NCBI GenBank assembly: GCA_025449115.1
Contig: JAHLKC010000032.1
Coordinates: forward strand, 186,001-250,000
Source of the DNA: Chytridium lagenaria
Lineage: Eukaryota > Chytridiomycota > Chytridiomycetes > Chytridiales > Chytridiaceae
DNA length: 64,000 bases
Reading direction: 5' to 3'
Shown: piece by piece, positions 44,807 to 57,278 of the stretch
Numbering within the stretch: position 1 is the first letter of the stretch
How the letters are laid out: each line of letters begins with the position of its first letter
The notes under the pieces: model-generated
What the model saw: the letters and a program-made list of their open reading frames with translations, nothing else
Databases searched by the model: none
Told to the model about the DNA's origin: nothing
Position numbers and translations under genes: made by a program

Positions 44807-46459
44807 AATGAAGATTTTTGAGGAGGCACTGAGTAGGGGCAGGCAGCTGGCAGAAGGAAATGCGACATCATCGGTTGTTTACACCTAGCCCTCCATATGT
44901 CCTCATATTCAAATGGGGAGATGGTGGATGTCTTCGAGATTCCGAGCCTACAGCAGAACATGGGTCATGCCGTTCTGTGGTAGGAAGTCCCTACTTGGTT
45001 TCCGGCGTCGACGATGTACTCTCGATGCTCGGCCAGCAGACGTTAATTGGCTTAGTTCTCATCTCACAATCAAGGGTTTCTAGTAATAAAAGGGGCAATA
45101 ACACATAAAACATACCTTGTAGCTTGTACACCTGGCGTCTAGAACACGCCGTGGGGGAGCCACTCACTGCCATGCTTCAATCACCTTTTCACCAGTTGTA
45201 TGTGCACTTCCTTTCCAGCCTACGTTGCAAAGCAGGGCATGCAGCATCTGCTCACTGCATCAACTGCCAACGTCATTGGGGGACATAGGAAGGAGTGATG
45301 GCTAGCCCGTCATGCCGTGATCCTGCCATCAATTGATAGGGGATCAGAACTAGGCTGAGGAGGCGAATATACTGGGGTTGAACCAGCTCCAAAGCTGCCT
45401 TTGTTCCCTGGGTTCAGCCCAGTAAGCTGACTGCGAGAGGAATAGCCTGGCGGCGACAGCAGAGGGGTAGGCAGGCATTCCCTAAATATATTAATGGTGG
45501 ATCGCAAGGGGGATCATGGGCAAGAGAGCCCCAGAGGAGCCTCAAATCTCAAAGAGCAGAAATGAAGGTCAACAATCCATCTATTAACGTAATACATGAA
45601 ATGGAAACACTTATACAACCCAAAAAAAACAAAACACAGAACACACAGCTTTACACGACGCCGATACCTCGAACGCGCGTAAAGTCTATGTCACCTCCTT
45701 CAGTAAAAACCCTATAACATAAGGGAAAAGAATAGAGGATTTCGTGTATTTACTTGGGACCGCGTAAGTTGCGTCCATATACGTAAAGTAATAGGAATCA
45801 CTTTAGTACTTAAAGTGAAGGTGTGAGGTGAAAAACCACTAGAACTTCACAATTTCGTGTATTTATACTTGGGACCGCGTAAGTCGCGTCCATTTACGTA
45901 AAGTAATAGGAATCTTTTTAGTACTTAAAGTTAAGGTGTGAAGTGAAAACCCACTAGAACTTCACAGAAAGGGGTAGGAGAGATTACGGCGGACGAGTGC
46001 TTGAATGTTGGGGATTCATACAAAACGTAAGTTGGCTTACCATTTTAATATATATCTTATGGTGATATTTTGACGTTGAATATTATATATATTTTATCAT
46101 CCAACTAGAGACTTTCTGGGATCCCGCAATGCCAACTGGCACTCAGCTCTCCTCAACCGCATCTCTTCTCCGAACCCGCCGCCCCCCGCTTCTTTACCAG
46201 AAGCCTTTACAATTTCAACTCTCGATACCTTAATCGACCATAGTAACAATAATCAACAAGTAACCGTATCATATATACATTTGCAACATAAGCATGGGCC
46301 ACACTAGAGCCAAATTTATAAAGCGACATAACGCCGGCAACGATTGATAGTTAACGGAAACAAAATATTTTGAGCGCATCCGCAGCAAGCTTCATCAAGA
46401 AAATAGATAAAGGGGGTATATTTGATCTGCAAATGACAAAATGGAAACAAAAAGTCCCA
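44807..46459. other. Gene-poor region
   Basis: 1.65 kb. A minus-strand frame at 45310-45507 is Ser/Pro/Gly-rich (for example 'SSRSQLTGLNPGNKGSF') and could be an exon of an unrecognised gene; nothing around it completes it. A 113-bp tandem duplication lies at 45740-45966. AT-rich tracts follow (46050-46100). Confidence 0.45.
45740..45966 (+). repeat. Tandem duplication of about 113 bp with internal inverted repeat
   Basis: Two direct copies start at about 45740 and 45853 with TTTCGTGTATTTA and end with CCACTAGAACTTCACA. They differ by several substitutions and small indels, so the event is not very recent. The first unit contains CACTTTA-GTACT-TAAAGTG, a perfect 7-bp inverted repeat; it is degraded in the second. 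No gene was seen inside. Confidence 0.8.
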
Positions 46460-49400
46460 TCACCGATTAAGCACACACCTTCTGCACCTCTCCTCTTTAC
46501 ACCCCACACACGTCAACAAACCCTCTCGGATCTCCCGACATACCCAACATCGTCTACTTTCCGCACTTCCAACCTCCCAATTACACTCATGGCCTCTCCC
46601 CAACTTCGATTTTAACAACAAGACTTCAGCCCTAATCCTTTCCCACTCTCCCACTTTTTCGTTAAGCAGCACCCCTTGCAACACTCTCACTTCCCTTTCT
46701 GGAAATACCTCACATCTACAACCCTTCCCAAGACACATCCAGCAAAATCTCCTCCCACAATAACACGTCACATCATTACACCCCTCGCCGTCCCTTATCA
46801 CACCCTCTCCGCATCCCGGGCAAACCCTCAAATCAATTGGCCACGTCCGTATATCCACCTTTTCACCGTCTTCCTCCAAAAACCGGAACGGCCTTTCCTT
46901 AAACCTATCGTAAAGTTGCAAAGCGCCTTCTGACTGCGAAAACGCAGTAACAATATCCCTCCCAATCTCATCTCCACAGCATCTAACAGGCACAAGCGCC
47001 CTATCCCTCTTTGCAGCAAGAAATAGTTGAACAATGCACGGGCTACAGTAATTGTGTCCACACGGGAAGGCAATGGCCCGGCGTAGTTTAATGCAAGCCC
47101 CACAAATTTCTTGATTAAATGAGAGCTTTGAGCTCTTTGTTCCGCTAGTTCCGGTGCTCTCGAGCTGACACTTGATTGAGTCACAGGTGCCAAAACCTTC
47201 GCAGCAGACTTCGAATTCGAGCTCAAACCCAAACTCTCCTCTGCTATTGGCAACTCGTTTAAGAAACTTTCCAAAGACTCCAGCCCTACAGTCTTTTGTT
47301 TCGGCTTTCCAAAACTATAGGTGCTTCGGCTTGCAGGAAAACAATTCTTCCCCTTTTCAGAGGCGATGTTGGGGTTGGATCACTCTTCCGTCGTTTATCA
47401 GGTGACGGTGGTTGGATATATAATGATCTTGCTGCGAGTTTCCCTGCAGGCGGCTTTAACGGAGGAGGCTGGGACATAGGGTTACTCTTCCGTCGTTTAT
47501 CAGGTGACGATGGTTGGATATATAATGATCTTGCTGCAAGATTCCCTGCAGGCGGCTTTAACGACGGAGGAGGCTGGAACATAGGGTTTGATTTCGCAGG
47601 TTTCGGTAAGAGAGTAGATGTGTGAGAGATGGTTGGTTTTTCTTTCGCTGGAATTGTGAGAGGTATGGTCGAGGACGTTGATAAAACGTTGTTGGTGGCT
47701 ACAGGTGGATCTATCGACGGTGAAGTGCTATCTGCAGTCTCCTCAATCCGTCTCTTTCTCCCATTCGTCAATTCCCCATCTGTCCACACCAATTCACTAT
47801 GAGACATCTTCCGCTCACCAACGACAGGTCCTGACCTCCCACTGAATTTCCTCTTGCGTCCAGGTATCGCCAATGGGCGATCGCTTCTCATCATGTGGGT
47901 TCCCCCTTCACTGGAAGTAGACCAACCACCAATGCTTCTCACCTCACAAGTCATGGATCTAGCAATTCCACCACGCTGCGCTTCACCCCCAACCGGTGAT
48001 GCAGGGTCTTCAGGTCCATCCACATACCCAACACTCGCCTCCCCAGCCGCCTCATTTGGGGGTTGAACGGCTGCTGGTTCCACTGTCGCTGTACGTCTAG
48101 GGCTGGCGCATACAGATTGGGTAGGTAAAGCATCCACAGAATCCTCACGTTCAAGGCTGATGGGCGAAGTTTGAATGGAATGAAGGTTCAGCGAGTCTTT
48201 GCGAGTCATTCTACGGCGCAAAGGCTGAACAGGTACAACCTCATTGGCGTCCACATCAAACATCATCATTCTCGCTGCAGAATGATACGGCCTAGAAATC
48301 GATTCATTCTGAGACGGGGAGCTCGGCAATGACGATATAATCATAACATCATCGTCTGCTTCATTCTGATTTGACGCTTGGTTCCTGCCGATTCTAGCAG
48401 GTGATCTCCCTTTCGCAGTTGAAGTAACTGATTTGAATACTGGACTTCTCGTCGCCGTTTGAATATCTGGCGAAGGCGAAATCCTTATTGAAAGCGGTTC
48501 ACTCCTTGTTATTGCTGATCCTAAGGTATCATTAGCTTTTAAATGTTTTGACCTGTCCTACCAGCTCCAACGGGCGACACGCTCCGCGTCGATGCACTGG
48601 AATCCTCGAATGCCGCCTTCATCGTCGATATCGCCTCGATAGCTCTCATGGGCGACGTTTTGGTTAAAGAGGTTTCGCTGCGCGTAAACTTCTGAGAAAT
48701 TTCAAGATACTCAACCCCAACAGCTACGGTATTTGAGCCAGTGACCTCCCCACTGACAAGCGTCGGATCGCTCCTCCGACCTCTCATCCTCATACTTATC
48801 TCATTTGCCTCATGAACTGCTCCTTCAACATCATCCAGAGCAGCATCCTTGCGGTCCACAGCGCCTCCGCCTGCGCGTCTTGGGTCTTCCCTCCGACTTC
48901 TCGCCTCCTTAATCGTGACATTGACTTCAAACACCTCATTAGCTGCATTCTCAAATTTATCCCCAGCTACACTATTACGGTTCCCCGTACCCCCGCCTTC
49001 AGGTACTGATGAAGTCCTTCGATTCATTTTCTTTCTTTTCACCTCCCGATCACGTTTTGGAGTTAAGGCCCCAGCCACTGCTGTCGTCAAAAGACGTTTC
49101 GATTCCTTACGATTTCTCAAAAGTGGAATTTCGTCTCCCTCGTCGTCCACAACTTCCTCACTCGGTAATCTCGCGTTCAAGAATCGGAGCGGCAAGTCCT
49201 CGTCCGTATCAGACATCACAACCACTGGCTCAACGAGTGCACCGCGTGCGCCACCAGCATTACGGAGGCCTGTTTTCACATCAATACGGTCATGTCTTGG
49301 CGCTGCTTCACAAATTTGATCAATAGCGACTTTGTCTCGTCGTTTACAACTCTGATCAGCACTTGCCTCTTCATATTGGTCAGCGCTATGAACAACTGAG

Positions 49401-52267
49401 ACTCCGTCACGTCCTCGGCGACTCTGGTCAACAACTTCTTCCTGTCCTTGAACAGGTCGATGAGCAACGATAGGAGCCTCTTTATCTCTCATAACCCAAT
49501 CCTCATCCGATGTACCGTCTGAAAGATCCAGATCGACCTCACTGTAATTTTCCACGACTTCCTTCTCCTCCTCCCCGTTTACAACTTGCATCCCGTCTGG
49601 ATGAAGGCCCTCTTCTTCCACATCGGACCATTCCATCAACGACTGTGCAGGCGAAGAATCTACAGCAATTCCGGTACCATCTCTTAATCTTTCCCCTTCC
49701 CTGCGACCTTTTGAATTCGGTACACTAGCTGACAACTCAATAGAAACGGCGTCATCGAATTCGTCGTCCAAATCCATTTTAATCGCCTCACGATCGAAAG
49801 ATAAATCAGCAAAGACTTCTTCATCTTTCTGGTTTGTATCAGCCGTGATGCAACGATCATTCTCTGGCACCAAAGGTTTCAAGTTAAGCGCCGTATGGCC
49901 TTTGTCGCGATCAGCCAGAGGCTGGGCGGAATCACTATTTCCAGCATCGCCTGTTGCAGACAAACGCGGGAAAACAACTTCTTCTTCTATTTCTTCATTT
50001 AAAATATCAACATGGACACCTTTAAAAATACGTCAATATGAATCTCCCATTCAATCCTACCGCTCGATGAAACATCAGCCGACAATCCGACGAAATTAGA
50101 CGGGTCTAACTTTTCCCCGTCATTTTCAAACAAGTTATTTCCAGCTAACGACAAATCCGCAAAAACTTCACCATTGCCATGAGCGGCGTTGACTAACTTG
50201 CCTGAACCCATCTCTTCTTCATCATGCTTGCCTTCAACGCCATCCTTGGCCCTGCTGTGTGCAAATCTGCGCTCCTTGTCATGCGACAATTGATTAAAAA
50301 CGTCACTATCCGGCTCCTTTCCGACCGTCAGAGCAGCTTCATCACCCAAATTTGGCGACGGATGAATGGAAACGTCATCCCCACCCCATTCCTGTGCATC
50401 CGACAACCCTGCCCTAATCCCCTCATCGTTGACAACTTGCGCAGCACGATTTTCTCGCTTTTTTGGCCAAACAAACGGTTCGGCACATTTCAACTCGCCT
50501 TCCTCATCTTCGCTCTCGCTTTCAGTTTCTACGTGTTTTCGTTTCTTCGGTTCATTTCCCCATTGCGCGATCCCATGAACAGATTTAGGAGCTTCGCAAT
50601 GCGATGAGCTACCCATAGAATAACGAGTTTGAGTAGGTGCTCTGTGAGGGCTAGTACGAGATAATTCCTTAGGCTTCTCAGAACTGCCTAAACTCAATCG
50701 GTTGCTAACAACAGGCGAGGCGGTGCGCTGTTTCTGAGTCATACTCACATCCAGGCCCGTGCATGTTGAATGCTCCTTAGCTGCAGGTGATACCGTAGAG
50801 GCCTTAAATCTATCTGGCCTACTGTTGACAGTTTGAGAAATACTAGGTAAAGTAGAGAATACCTTAAAGATGGCGGACTGTCATGCGGCCTTAGATTTTG
50901 CTTATCAACCGACTGCTTCACATCTTTTTCAAAACTTTCACTCCTCGTATCTCTTCTCATAGAGTTCAACGATACCACACTCGCAGTCGTTCCAACTGCT
51001 GGTAAAACAGGCCTCCGTCCTTTCTCCATTGAATGCCGTCTTCCCATGACGGCGTAGGGCCACTTCTTGTCAAGAATCATAGCATCTCCCTCACTATCGT
51101 CATCATCCGAAGGAATAGAGGGACTGATACCATGCCATGGACGTTTGCTCGAACTACGAAGGATGGGTGACGATGAGCGGCCGGATTGAACGTCGAAAGC
51201 ATGTGAAGGTTCTTTGTGAGATGATTTGGGGAGGGGTGACGGATTGAATGATGAAGAAGATGACGCAAGCGTGGCAGAGGCAAGTTTGATGGGAGACACC
51301 AAGTCCACCATGGCGTCATCATTTCTCGCCTGAAACGGAGCTCTCGATTTGCTCAGTTCCAGTCTTTTCTCAATCAAATCACGTCTTCCCAACATGGCGT
51401 CGGGCAACCTGTTTTCAAAGAGACTACCAACTGCCTCACATTCGTCATTATCTGATGTACTAGAGTGACTGACTCGATGCCATGGACGTTTGCCAAAACA
51501 ACGAAGTTTTGAGGGCTTGATGGGTGATGTTGAGCGACTACGTTCCGAAACCGCAGTGCGTGAAGTCTCTTTGTGAGAAGTTTCGGTAAGAGGCGATGGG
51601 TGGAATGAAGAAGATGATGATGGGAGCAGGGTAGAAGTGGGTTTGATCGGAGAAACCAAGTCAATTATAACTTCAGTGTCAATAATCGGAGAAGGAACTT
51701 TCCCCTTGCATTTTTCGGGCCATTGAGCTTCCGGTTGCATATTTGTTTTACTAGGTGAAGGAGTGTCATCCGCACATTCTGTCTTCATAGATGAACTGGG
51801 AGAATTTAAGGGAAGCGTGGTAGGCGAGAGCCAGAGGTATCTCTCCATCATCATCCTGAATCTCAACAGCAGCATCCTCGCGATCTTGATCATGTTTCTG
51901 AGACAGGATATCAACTCCATCGCTGTTAAATGAAGCGCCGGAGACAGGGCGGGTGGAAGAAGACGACATGGAAGCATCGGATGGAAAGCGTGTCAAATAA
52001 GGGAGCGTTTTTAAATGGGGCTGAGATGAAACAGATGTCCTTGAAGATGCCTGTCCCACGTTTTCCAATAAGAGCATCAAGCTCTTTCAATAGTTCCGAA
52101 AGCTTTTCCTCCATCTCAACAATCCTTTCTTCAGACACATCACTGTGCCCCGAACGCGCCTTTAAAATATCATTGACATGCCAGTTGATGGCGAGTTTGA
52201 CTGATTCGATATAATTGAAGTTCTCGGGGTCATGGGGAGGGCGATTGTGGTTGTATGATGTGGACAT
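46460..52267 (-). CDS. Very long disordered protein with C-terminal RBR (RING-IBR) ubiquitin ligase module
   Basis: Minus-strand frames chain from ATG 52267 ('NYIESVKLAINWHVNDILKA', a helical start with a predicted coiled coil). About 1,600 residues of Ser/Asp/Pro-rich disorder follow, to a RING-IBR at the end. RING1 reads 'CGACIKLRRAIAFPCGHNYC' (about 47030-47110). The following part reads 'VPVRCCGDEIGRDIVTAF', and the IBR-type finger 'CPGCGEGVIRDGEGCND' with 'CYCGRRFCWMCLGKGCRC'. Fungal RBR proteins with this spacing are E3 ligases that form a thioester with ubiquitin. A further Cys cluster near the stop (CWVC, CVGC, CRRC) could be a last finger. Two internal repeats are listed separately. 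Frame joins near 52000, 50745, 49980, 48540 and 47290 may be introns or one-base changes, so more than one gene cannot be fully excluded. Confidence 0.6.
47384..47588 (-). repeat. 34-residue coding tandem duplication
   Basis: A 102-base unit coding 'LKPPAGKLAARSLYIQP' followed by 'SPDKRRKS' is present twice in frame, with few differences, just before the RING part of the long RBR protein. Confidence 0.8.
51000..51666 (-). repeat. Degenerate 118-residue coding duplication
   Basis: Two units of about 354 bases, each with 'DLVSPIK', then a Ser-run and 'PSPL..(T/S)SHKE', later '(G/S)KRPWH' and a 'GRR' motif. Amino acid order is kept while many positions differ, so the copies are old and under some constraint. 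Confidence 0.75.
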
Positions 52268-53921
52268 TGTTGCTTCCGGCTATTGAATCCAGAATAAGGT
52301 GTTAATAGAGTCTTAATGCAAAGGAAATAAAAGAAGGGAAGAAATCCGTCGAGTGTTGAGCGAATACCATCTGAAGCGTGTATGTATTTATTTTTTTGGA
52401 TGCCTTGCTCTTACCTTTCTTTGAGAACAGTTGAAAAGCGAAAAGGAGCTCGCCGAGAAACGTCCAACCACAAATTCGCCCTCTTCAGTAATCTCTTGCA
52501 ACTTCCTCTCGGTCTAATATCTGCAATGATCAAAAAGCTTCAATTTGTCGACCGTCAATGCTTCAGTGAACCGTTGAATGGGATGAGACGACGTTTGAGA
52601 AGTGAAAGAAAGACGGAGGAAGGATCAAATGACAACTCCTCTGGTGACAACCTCTGGTGACGACAACCTTGCAATTTTCCAACAACTTTCTTATCGAAAG
52701 TAAACATAAACAAGTTTGAGGCCAGCAGGCAGCAGCAAAAGGTGATTCTTACTTTAGTGCTATATTTGCGTGTTCTTCTTGCGACTTCGCTAAACTGTAC
52801 TTCTTCATTTCGATGCATAAAGTGGCTGCAAAGTGGTGCTTCGTATGATCCACTTTTGTTCCACGCCAACGCCCATCTCTTTGGCTCGCACCAACACCAA
52901 GGAGTTTCTCGCAGAAATATAGGTTGCTGTTAAGACAGCATCTGTCAAGGCTGCTCCAGTGAAAGCAGCAACAAAGTCTTCCCACATAGAATTTTGCCGA
53001 AACCAAACCCATCGTAAACCCGACGCAAAAGGAAAGCAACAACTCCAAAATCCTTGGCCAAAGTAAATAAACCCTTCATTCTTGCACCACAAGCCATAGT
53101 CAAATCCAGAAGCGCTCTCACTCTGACGAGAAACGTGCTGTAGGACCTATTGTGCCAGCGAATAAAGCGAGGTGAGGATTACGGTTAAAAACTTAGTCAC
53201 AGGGACCACCGAATATGGGCTTTTTACATGGCAGACCATGGTGTTTACTTTAGACTAGAGAGCGATATCTTTTGGCTTTTTCGTTTCAGACGTATACCAT
53301 CGCACCGTTGTAATCGATTGGAGCAATACCTTTGAACGTCATTCCATATGCATGTCACTCTCTTCGTCACTACCAGGTCGTCTGAGAAGGTCGGCTACAG
53401 AAAGTCTTTAGTTCTTTTAAATTAAAGTCTTTGTCAAACAGGAGAGTTGCAGCATATGACTCTGAAAGAGCACTATTGGGATTCTCTCGCCATTCTCTTC
53501 CAGACACAGAGTGATCCGGGATACCAGGTTTACTGTTGGTATTGCTTTTCCTCGCTCGCTGGAAAGAGCAACAAATGGCTATTCTATTATTAACAATGAT
53601 GTCAAGGAAATTATACGTGACGGGCTCTTCTTTATTTCTATGGGTATATAAAAGTGTTGTAGAATATATGTAATTGACATAGAATATAGAGTACCTAGTT
53701 TATATGTACCGTCAATAACTACATTGGATTGAATAATTAACTCCAAACATTTTATTGCAAATGGTTTAGTGGTAATGGTATGCATGACGACAAAACAAAA
53801 ATGAATCAAATCCCTAAATATACGTTCCATATTATGTACGTTCGTTCAAAAGAAATTTAACCCCTCATGATTTAATTTTATCAAAAATAAGTTTAAACCA
53901 CAAATGACGAAGCGACCGTCT
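52268..53921. other. Region without a firm gene
   Basis: 1.65 kb. A minus-strand frame at about 52805-53092 reads 'FTGAALTDAVLTATYISARN' and similar, and may belong to a small membrane-associated protein. The adjoining frame reads 'GLFTLAKDFGVVAFLLRR', hinting at a frame change. No family was recognised. 53580-53900 is very AT-rich. Confidence 0.4.
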
Positions 53922-54166
53922 TGCAGATAGATTGAAGATGGCTGGAAAGAAGGGGAGCAAGAAGGCGTATGGGTTGACGTATTACCACAAGAAGACCAAG
54001 TATCCGTAAGTATAATTGTATAATTCAATATTCATGATATATTTATGATGTGTACTCACAATCCACTGTGCGGCTGGGGTCCAAGGTTGCGGAGAAGAGT
54101 AGGTTGCTTGCTGACAAGAGGAAGAGGAGGTCTAGGAGGAAGGTCAGGATTCACCTGGCAAGATTG
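53922..54166 (+). pseudogene. Secreted-family fragment D
   Basis: Matches the last part of exon 1 of copies C and E from 'DRLKMAGKKGSKK', the splice donor and most of the intron. It then jumps, by an internal deletion of about 170 bases, straight to the end of exon 2 (from GGGTCCAAGGTTGCGGAGAAG). The signal peptide, acidic repeats, intron acceptor and AYYG part are absent. It is a dead partial copy, plus strand, 3.4 kb from copy E. Confidence 0.85.
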
Positions 54167-54441
54167 GGGTGGACTAGTGATGGGGTTTGGGGAAAAGACG
54201 ATTTATTTTGAGTTATCTAGCTGCAGAATGTAAACGAAAAGTCTGTGTGCGATATCTATTTTAATTTCTTGTTTTGTTGCCTATCCTGTTCTGGGATGTA
54301 TCAATAAAAAGAATGATATGTTAAGAAAAGTCACGTGTTCGACATTTATTGGTTTCTTAAACAGTTCGAAGTATGAGGAAAAGTGACTAAAATGGTCAAG
54401 TGAGGATAAGTCAAATGCAGTCAGAAAAGGAAAGCGCTAAC

Positions 54442-56266
54442 TCAAAGCTTAGGTTGAGCCCCACCAGTCGACGCCTTTTTATCAAACTTCTCCTGCCAAT
54501 CCGGCTTCAACTTTGACGGCGTCCCCGCCAATGACCCCTTCCTACTCATAACCTTCTTAAAGTCCTCCTCCCTGATATCCCTACACTCAGTCGCTGGGTT
54601 ATACCCAAACCTCTCCCTAGGGTCTTGCCATTTTCCAGGGGCGGGAAGCCCCTCTGGCTTCTTGTAGAGCGTGATAACAACAGCACCTCCAAGTCCAATG
54701 TTATGTTGAAGCGCGTAACGTGGGTTTTGGGTTTGGCGTTTCCCAGTCCAGCCGCGAGCTGCCAGTTGAGCTCACAGCATTGGGCAAGACCTGTGGCGCC
54801 GAGTGGGTGACCTTTGGAGATGAGACCGCCGGAGGGGTTGACGACGACGCGGCGGGTAGGCTGAGGGCCCGACCAGAATTGGGGAGATGGGTGGCGCCAG
54901 AGGCAGTGAAGTCGGCTGCTTTTCCGGGCTCACAAAGACCAAGTGCGTCGTAGGTGATCATCTGTATATGTGAATTGTTAAAAAGGTTGATTCAATAAAA
55001 TTTAAAAAGCTAGCCAGTATTTTACCTCGTTGGCAGAGAAACAGTCATGAAGCTCAACAACAGATACATCCTTGGGAGAGATACCCGTAGCCTTGTAGGC
55101 ATCGTTGGCAGCCCTCCTTGTCATATCTGAGCCGGCAACCTCAATGCAGCTTTTCTTTTCATCATTAGGGTCATGCGCAAGGATAGATCGGTGGCGAGAG
55201 ACTGAGCGGCAATCTCGATCGCCTGGGGACCGAGACCGTGCTTGATGACGAACTCCTCGGACGCAAGGATGGCACAGCCGGAACCGTCAGAAGTGGGGGA
55301 GCAGTGGAGAAGGGTAAGAGGGCCAAAGATCTTGCGGGCCTTCTTGACCTGCTCAACGCTAGAGGGTTGGGTGAACTGCGCATAGGGGTTGAGGGTACTA
55401 TATAGAGAAATGAATAATATAAAGTTTAGATGCCAAAGTAACTTGATTACACGTCAAAACGTACCTGTGGTTGTGGGACTTGGCGGCAATAATATCGAAC
55501 GCATCAGTATTTCCGCCATACTTCTCCATGTACTCAATCCCAGCGTTCGCAAAGATCTGGGGTGCAAACGGAGCGGCGTCAAAACCGCGGAGCTCAATCA
55601 TCTGCTCAACGGATTTGTCCATAGGGTTGGTACGGTCGTTCCAAGTGGTGGAGAGAGATCCGGGAGCCATCTTCTCAAAACCGAGGGCGAGAGCGCATTC
55701 GGCTTGACCACCAGCGACCGCGTTGCGGGCGAGGTACAGTGCGGAGGAACCAGTGGAGCAGTCTATTGTGGAGTTAGAAACAAACTTAGGATACATAAAA
55801 TCGTCAATAACTGGAATAAGATGTCTTACTGTTGTTAACGTTGACGATGGGAATCTGGGTTAAGCCCATTTGATAAAGAGCACGCTGACCGCAAGTGGAG
55901 TCACCTGAAAGAGTGTGCAGTTAATATCAATAAAGTCAGCATGCCGTATCTTCACGGAAAGGAAAGAAACGATCTCTTACCAAAGCAGTAGCCAACTGCG
56001 GCAAACTCAACTGCATCGTAAGTGACATTGGCATCGAGAAGAGCCTTGGTGGCAGCCTCCATAGCGTAGTCAGGGTAATCAACATCCTGTCATTCATGCA
56101 ATTCTCAGTCAGTTTCGTCTTCAAAACGTCGATTGATCGCCTATCAATGCGCATCGTGGGAGGAATGATGGATGGTCTTTACCTGACGCCTTCCAGGCTT
56201 GTCGAAGTGGGTCATACCGACGCCGACGACGTAGACCTTGCGTCCTTTTGAAGCAGTGGAGACCAT
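54442..56266 (-). CDS. SCPx-type 3-ketoacyl-CoA thiolase (sterol carrier protein X)
   Basis: Exons on the minus strand: '[19 protein letters not shown]', then '[19 protein letters not shown]', '[18 protein letters not shown]', 'IPIVNVNN' joined over an intron to '[19 protein letters not shown]' (nucleophile Cys), '[17 protein letters not shown]', '[19 protein letters not shown]', '[12 protein letters not shown]' and, in a shifted frame, '[20 protein letters not shown]' with '[18 protein letters not shown]'. These are the thiolase catalytic motifs (Cys, His of GHPLG, and the C-terminal GG loop). The enzyme shortens branched acyl-CoA in peroxisomes. Two frame changes lie near 54870 and 54730. 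The C-terminus ends in PKL, a variant of the peroxisomal SKL signal (human ends AKL). The SCP2 lipid-binding domain is absent. ATG 56266. Confidence 0.9.
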
Positions 56267-56653
56267 GATGTGTTGATGTTGAGATGGAGGTGTATGGAGG
56301 TGCAAAGGGGATGAGGACGATGATTTTTATGTGCAAGAAGTGCCGGACTTTTATTAACCGCCATCACGAGGGGACAAATGCTGCTCAAAGTCACGTGAAT
56401 GTGCGAATTCTGCTTACTCAATCGGCCCTCAAATTGTAAATGGCGCAAAGGCCTCGGACAAGGGATGGGAATGCCGTTGCTGCTGATGTCAGCCATCAAG
56501 ATCATCATCGAAGAAAATGGTGATGCCCGGGGCGCAGGAGGCCACAGCAAGGGACCTGATAGGAGACAGCATCCTCTCATACTTTTCTTTAGAGAGGTGC
56601 GCTTCCTCTCCTTTGTTCTTGCTACCGGATCCTCTAGTTAACCTTGGCTGTAG
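56267..56653. other. Divergent promoter between SCPx and PAP2 genes
   Basis: 387 bases. No TATA box of the kind seen before the secreted family was found. No gene. Confidence 0.4.
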
Positions 56654-57278
56654 ATGAGTACTATCGTTATCTCCATCACAGCAGTCACCATCATCTACAC
56701 CCGATCCTTCACTGCTGTCTACGGCGGTGCAGGTGCAGTGCTCTGCTCATTAACTGGTGCTTTATTTTTTAACTACTTTTGTATTTTAACTCCTTAAATC
56801 TAAATACCTGTATATACATCATTGCCCTTTCTTTTACAAAAACGCAGCCAAAGCACTCAAGAAACTTATAAAGCAACCCCGTCCGACCTCCCCACCTCGT
56901 ATTATAAATTCCTCTGTTGCCAAAAAGTACATGGCAAAAGTAACATCCGGCCAGGAATCTTCACCGTACGGCATGCCATCATCCCATTCCGCCGCACTCG
57001 CCTTCTTTGGATCTTTTCTCTCATATCATTTCATGGACACTTCGTCACCATGGACAGCTTCTTGGATTAATCCTGCTAGAATAGCAGCGGCACTCGCCGT
57101 GAATGGATTCGCAACGTCTGTGGGATGGTCGCGCGTGAGGATGGGGCATCATACATGGATACAGGTGGTGGCGGGTCTGTGTCTTGGATTTTCGTTTGGA
57201 GGGGTTTGGGGATTGATGCAGGGTACAACGAGGGAGTTGTTGATGCCGTTTTTACATCACGTTTTACGGCCTGTGTAA
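56654..57278 (+). CDS. PAP2-family lipid phosphatase
   Basis: Exon 1 is 56654-56756, the intron 56757-56847 (phase 1), exon 2 56848-57278; 177 residues, unbroken. The three phosphatase motifs are all present: 'KKLIKQPRP' (KxxxxxxRP), 'YGMPSSHSA' (PSGH-like, as PSSH) and 'SRVRMGHHTWIQV' (SRxxxxxHxxxD-like, Gln at the last place). Membrane spans surround them. It could hydrolyse dolichyl, phosphatidic or isoprenoid diphosphates at the ER. The protein is shorter than Cax4-type dolichyl diphosphatases (about 240 residues), so the substrate is left open. The 3' end faces copy E, whose duplicated flank begins about 67 bases past the stop. Confidence 0.85.

Noticed and set aside
45390..45470. Possible tRNA T-arm (GGTTCAACCCC on the minus strand)
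   Set aside because: No matching acceptor stem, D-arm or anticodon arm could be folded around it.
53579..53900. AT-rich block as a replication origin or centromere piece
   Set aside because: Base composition alone is not evidence; no consensus or repeat structure was visible.
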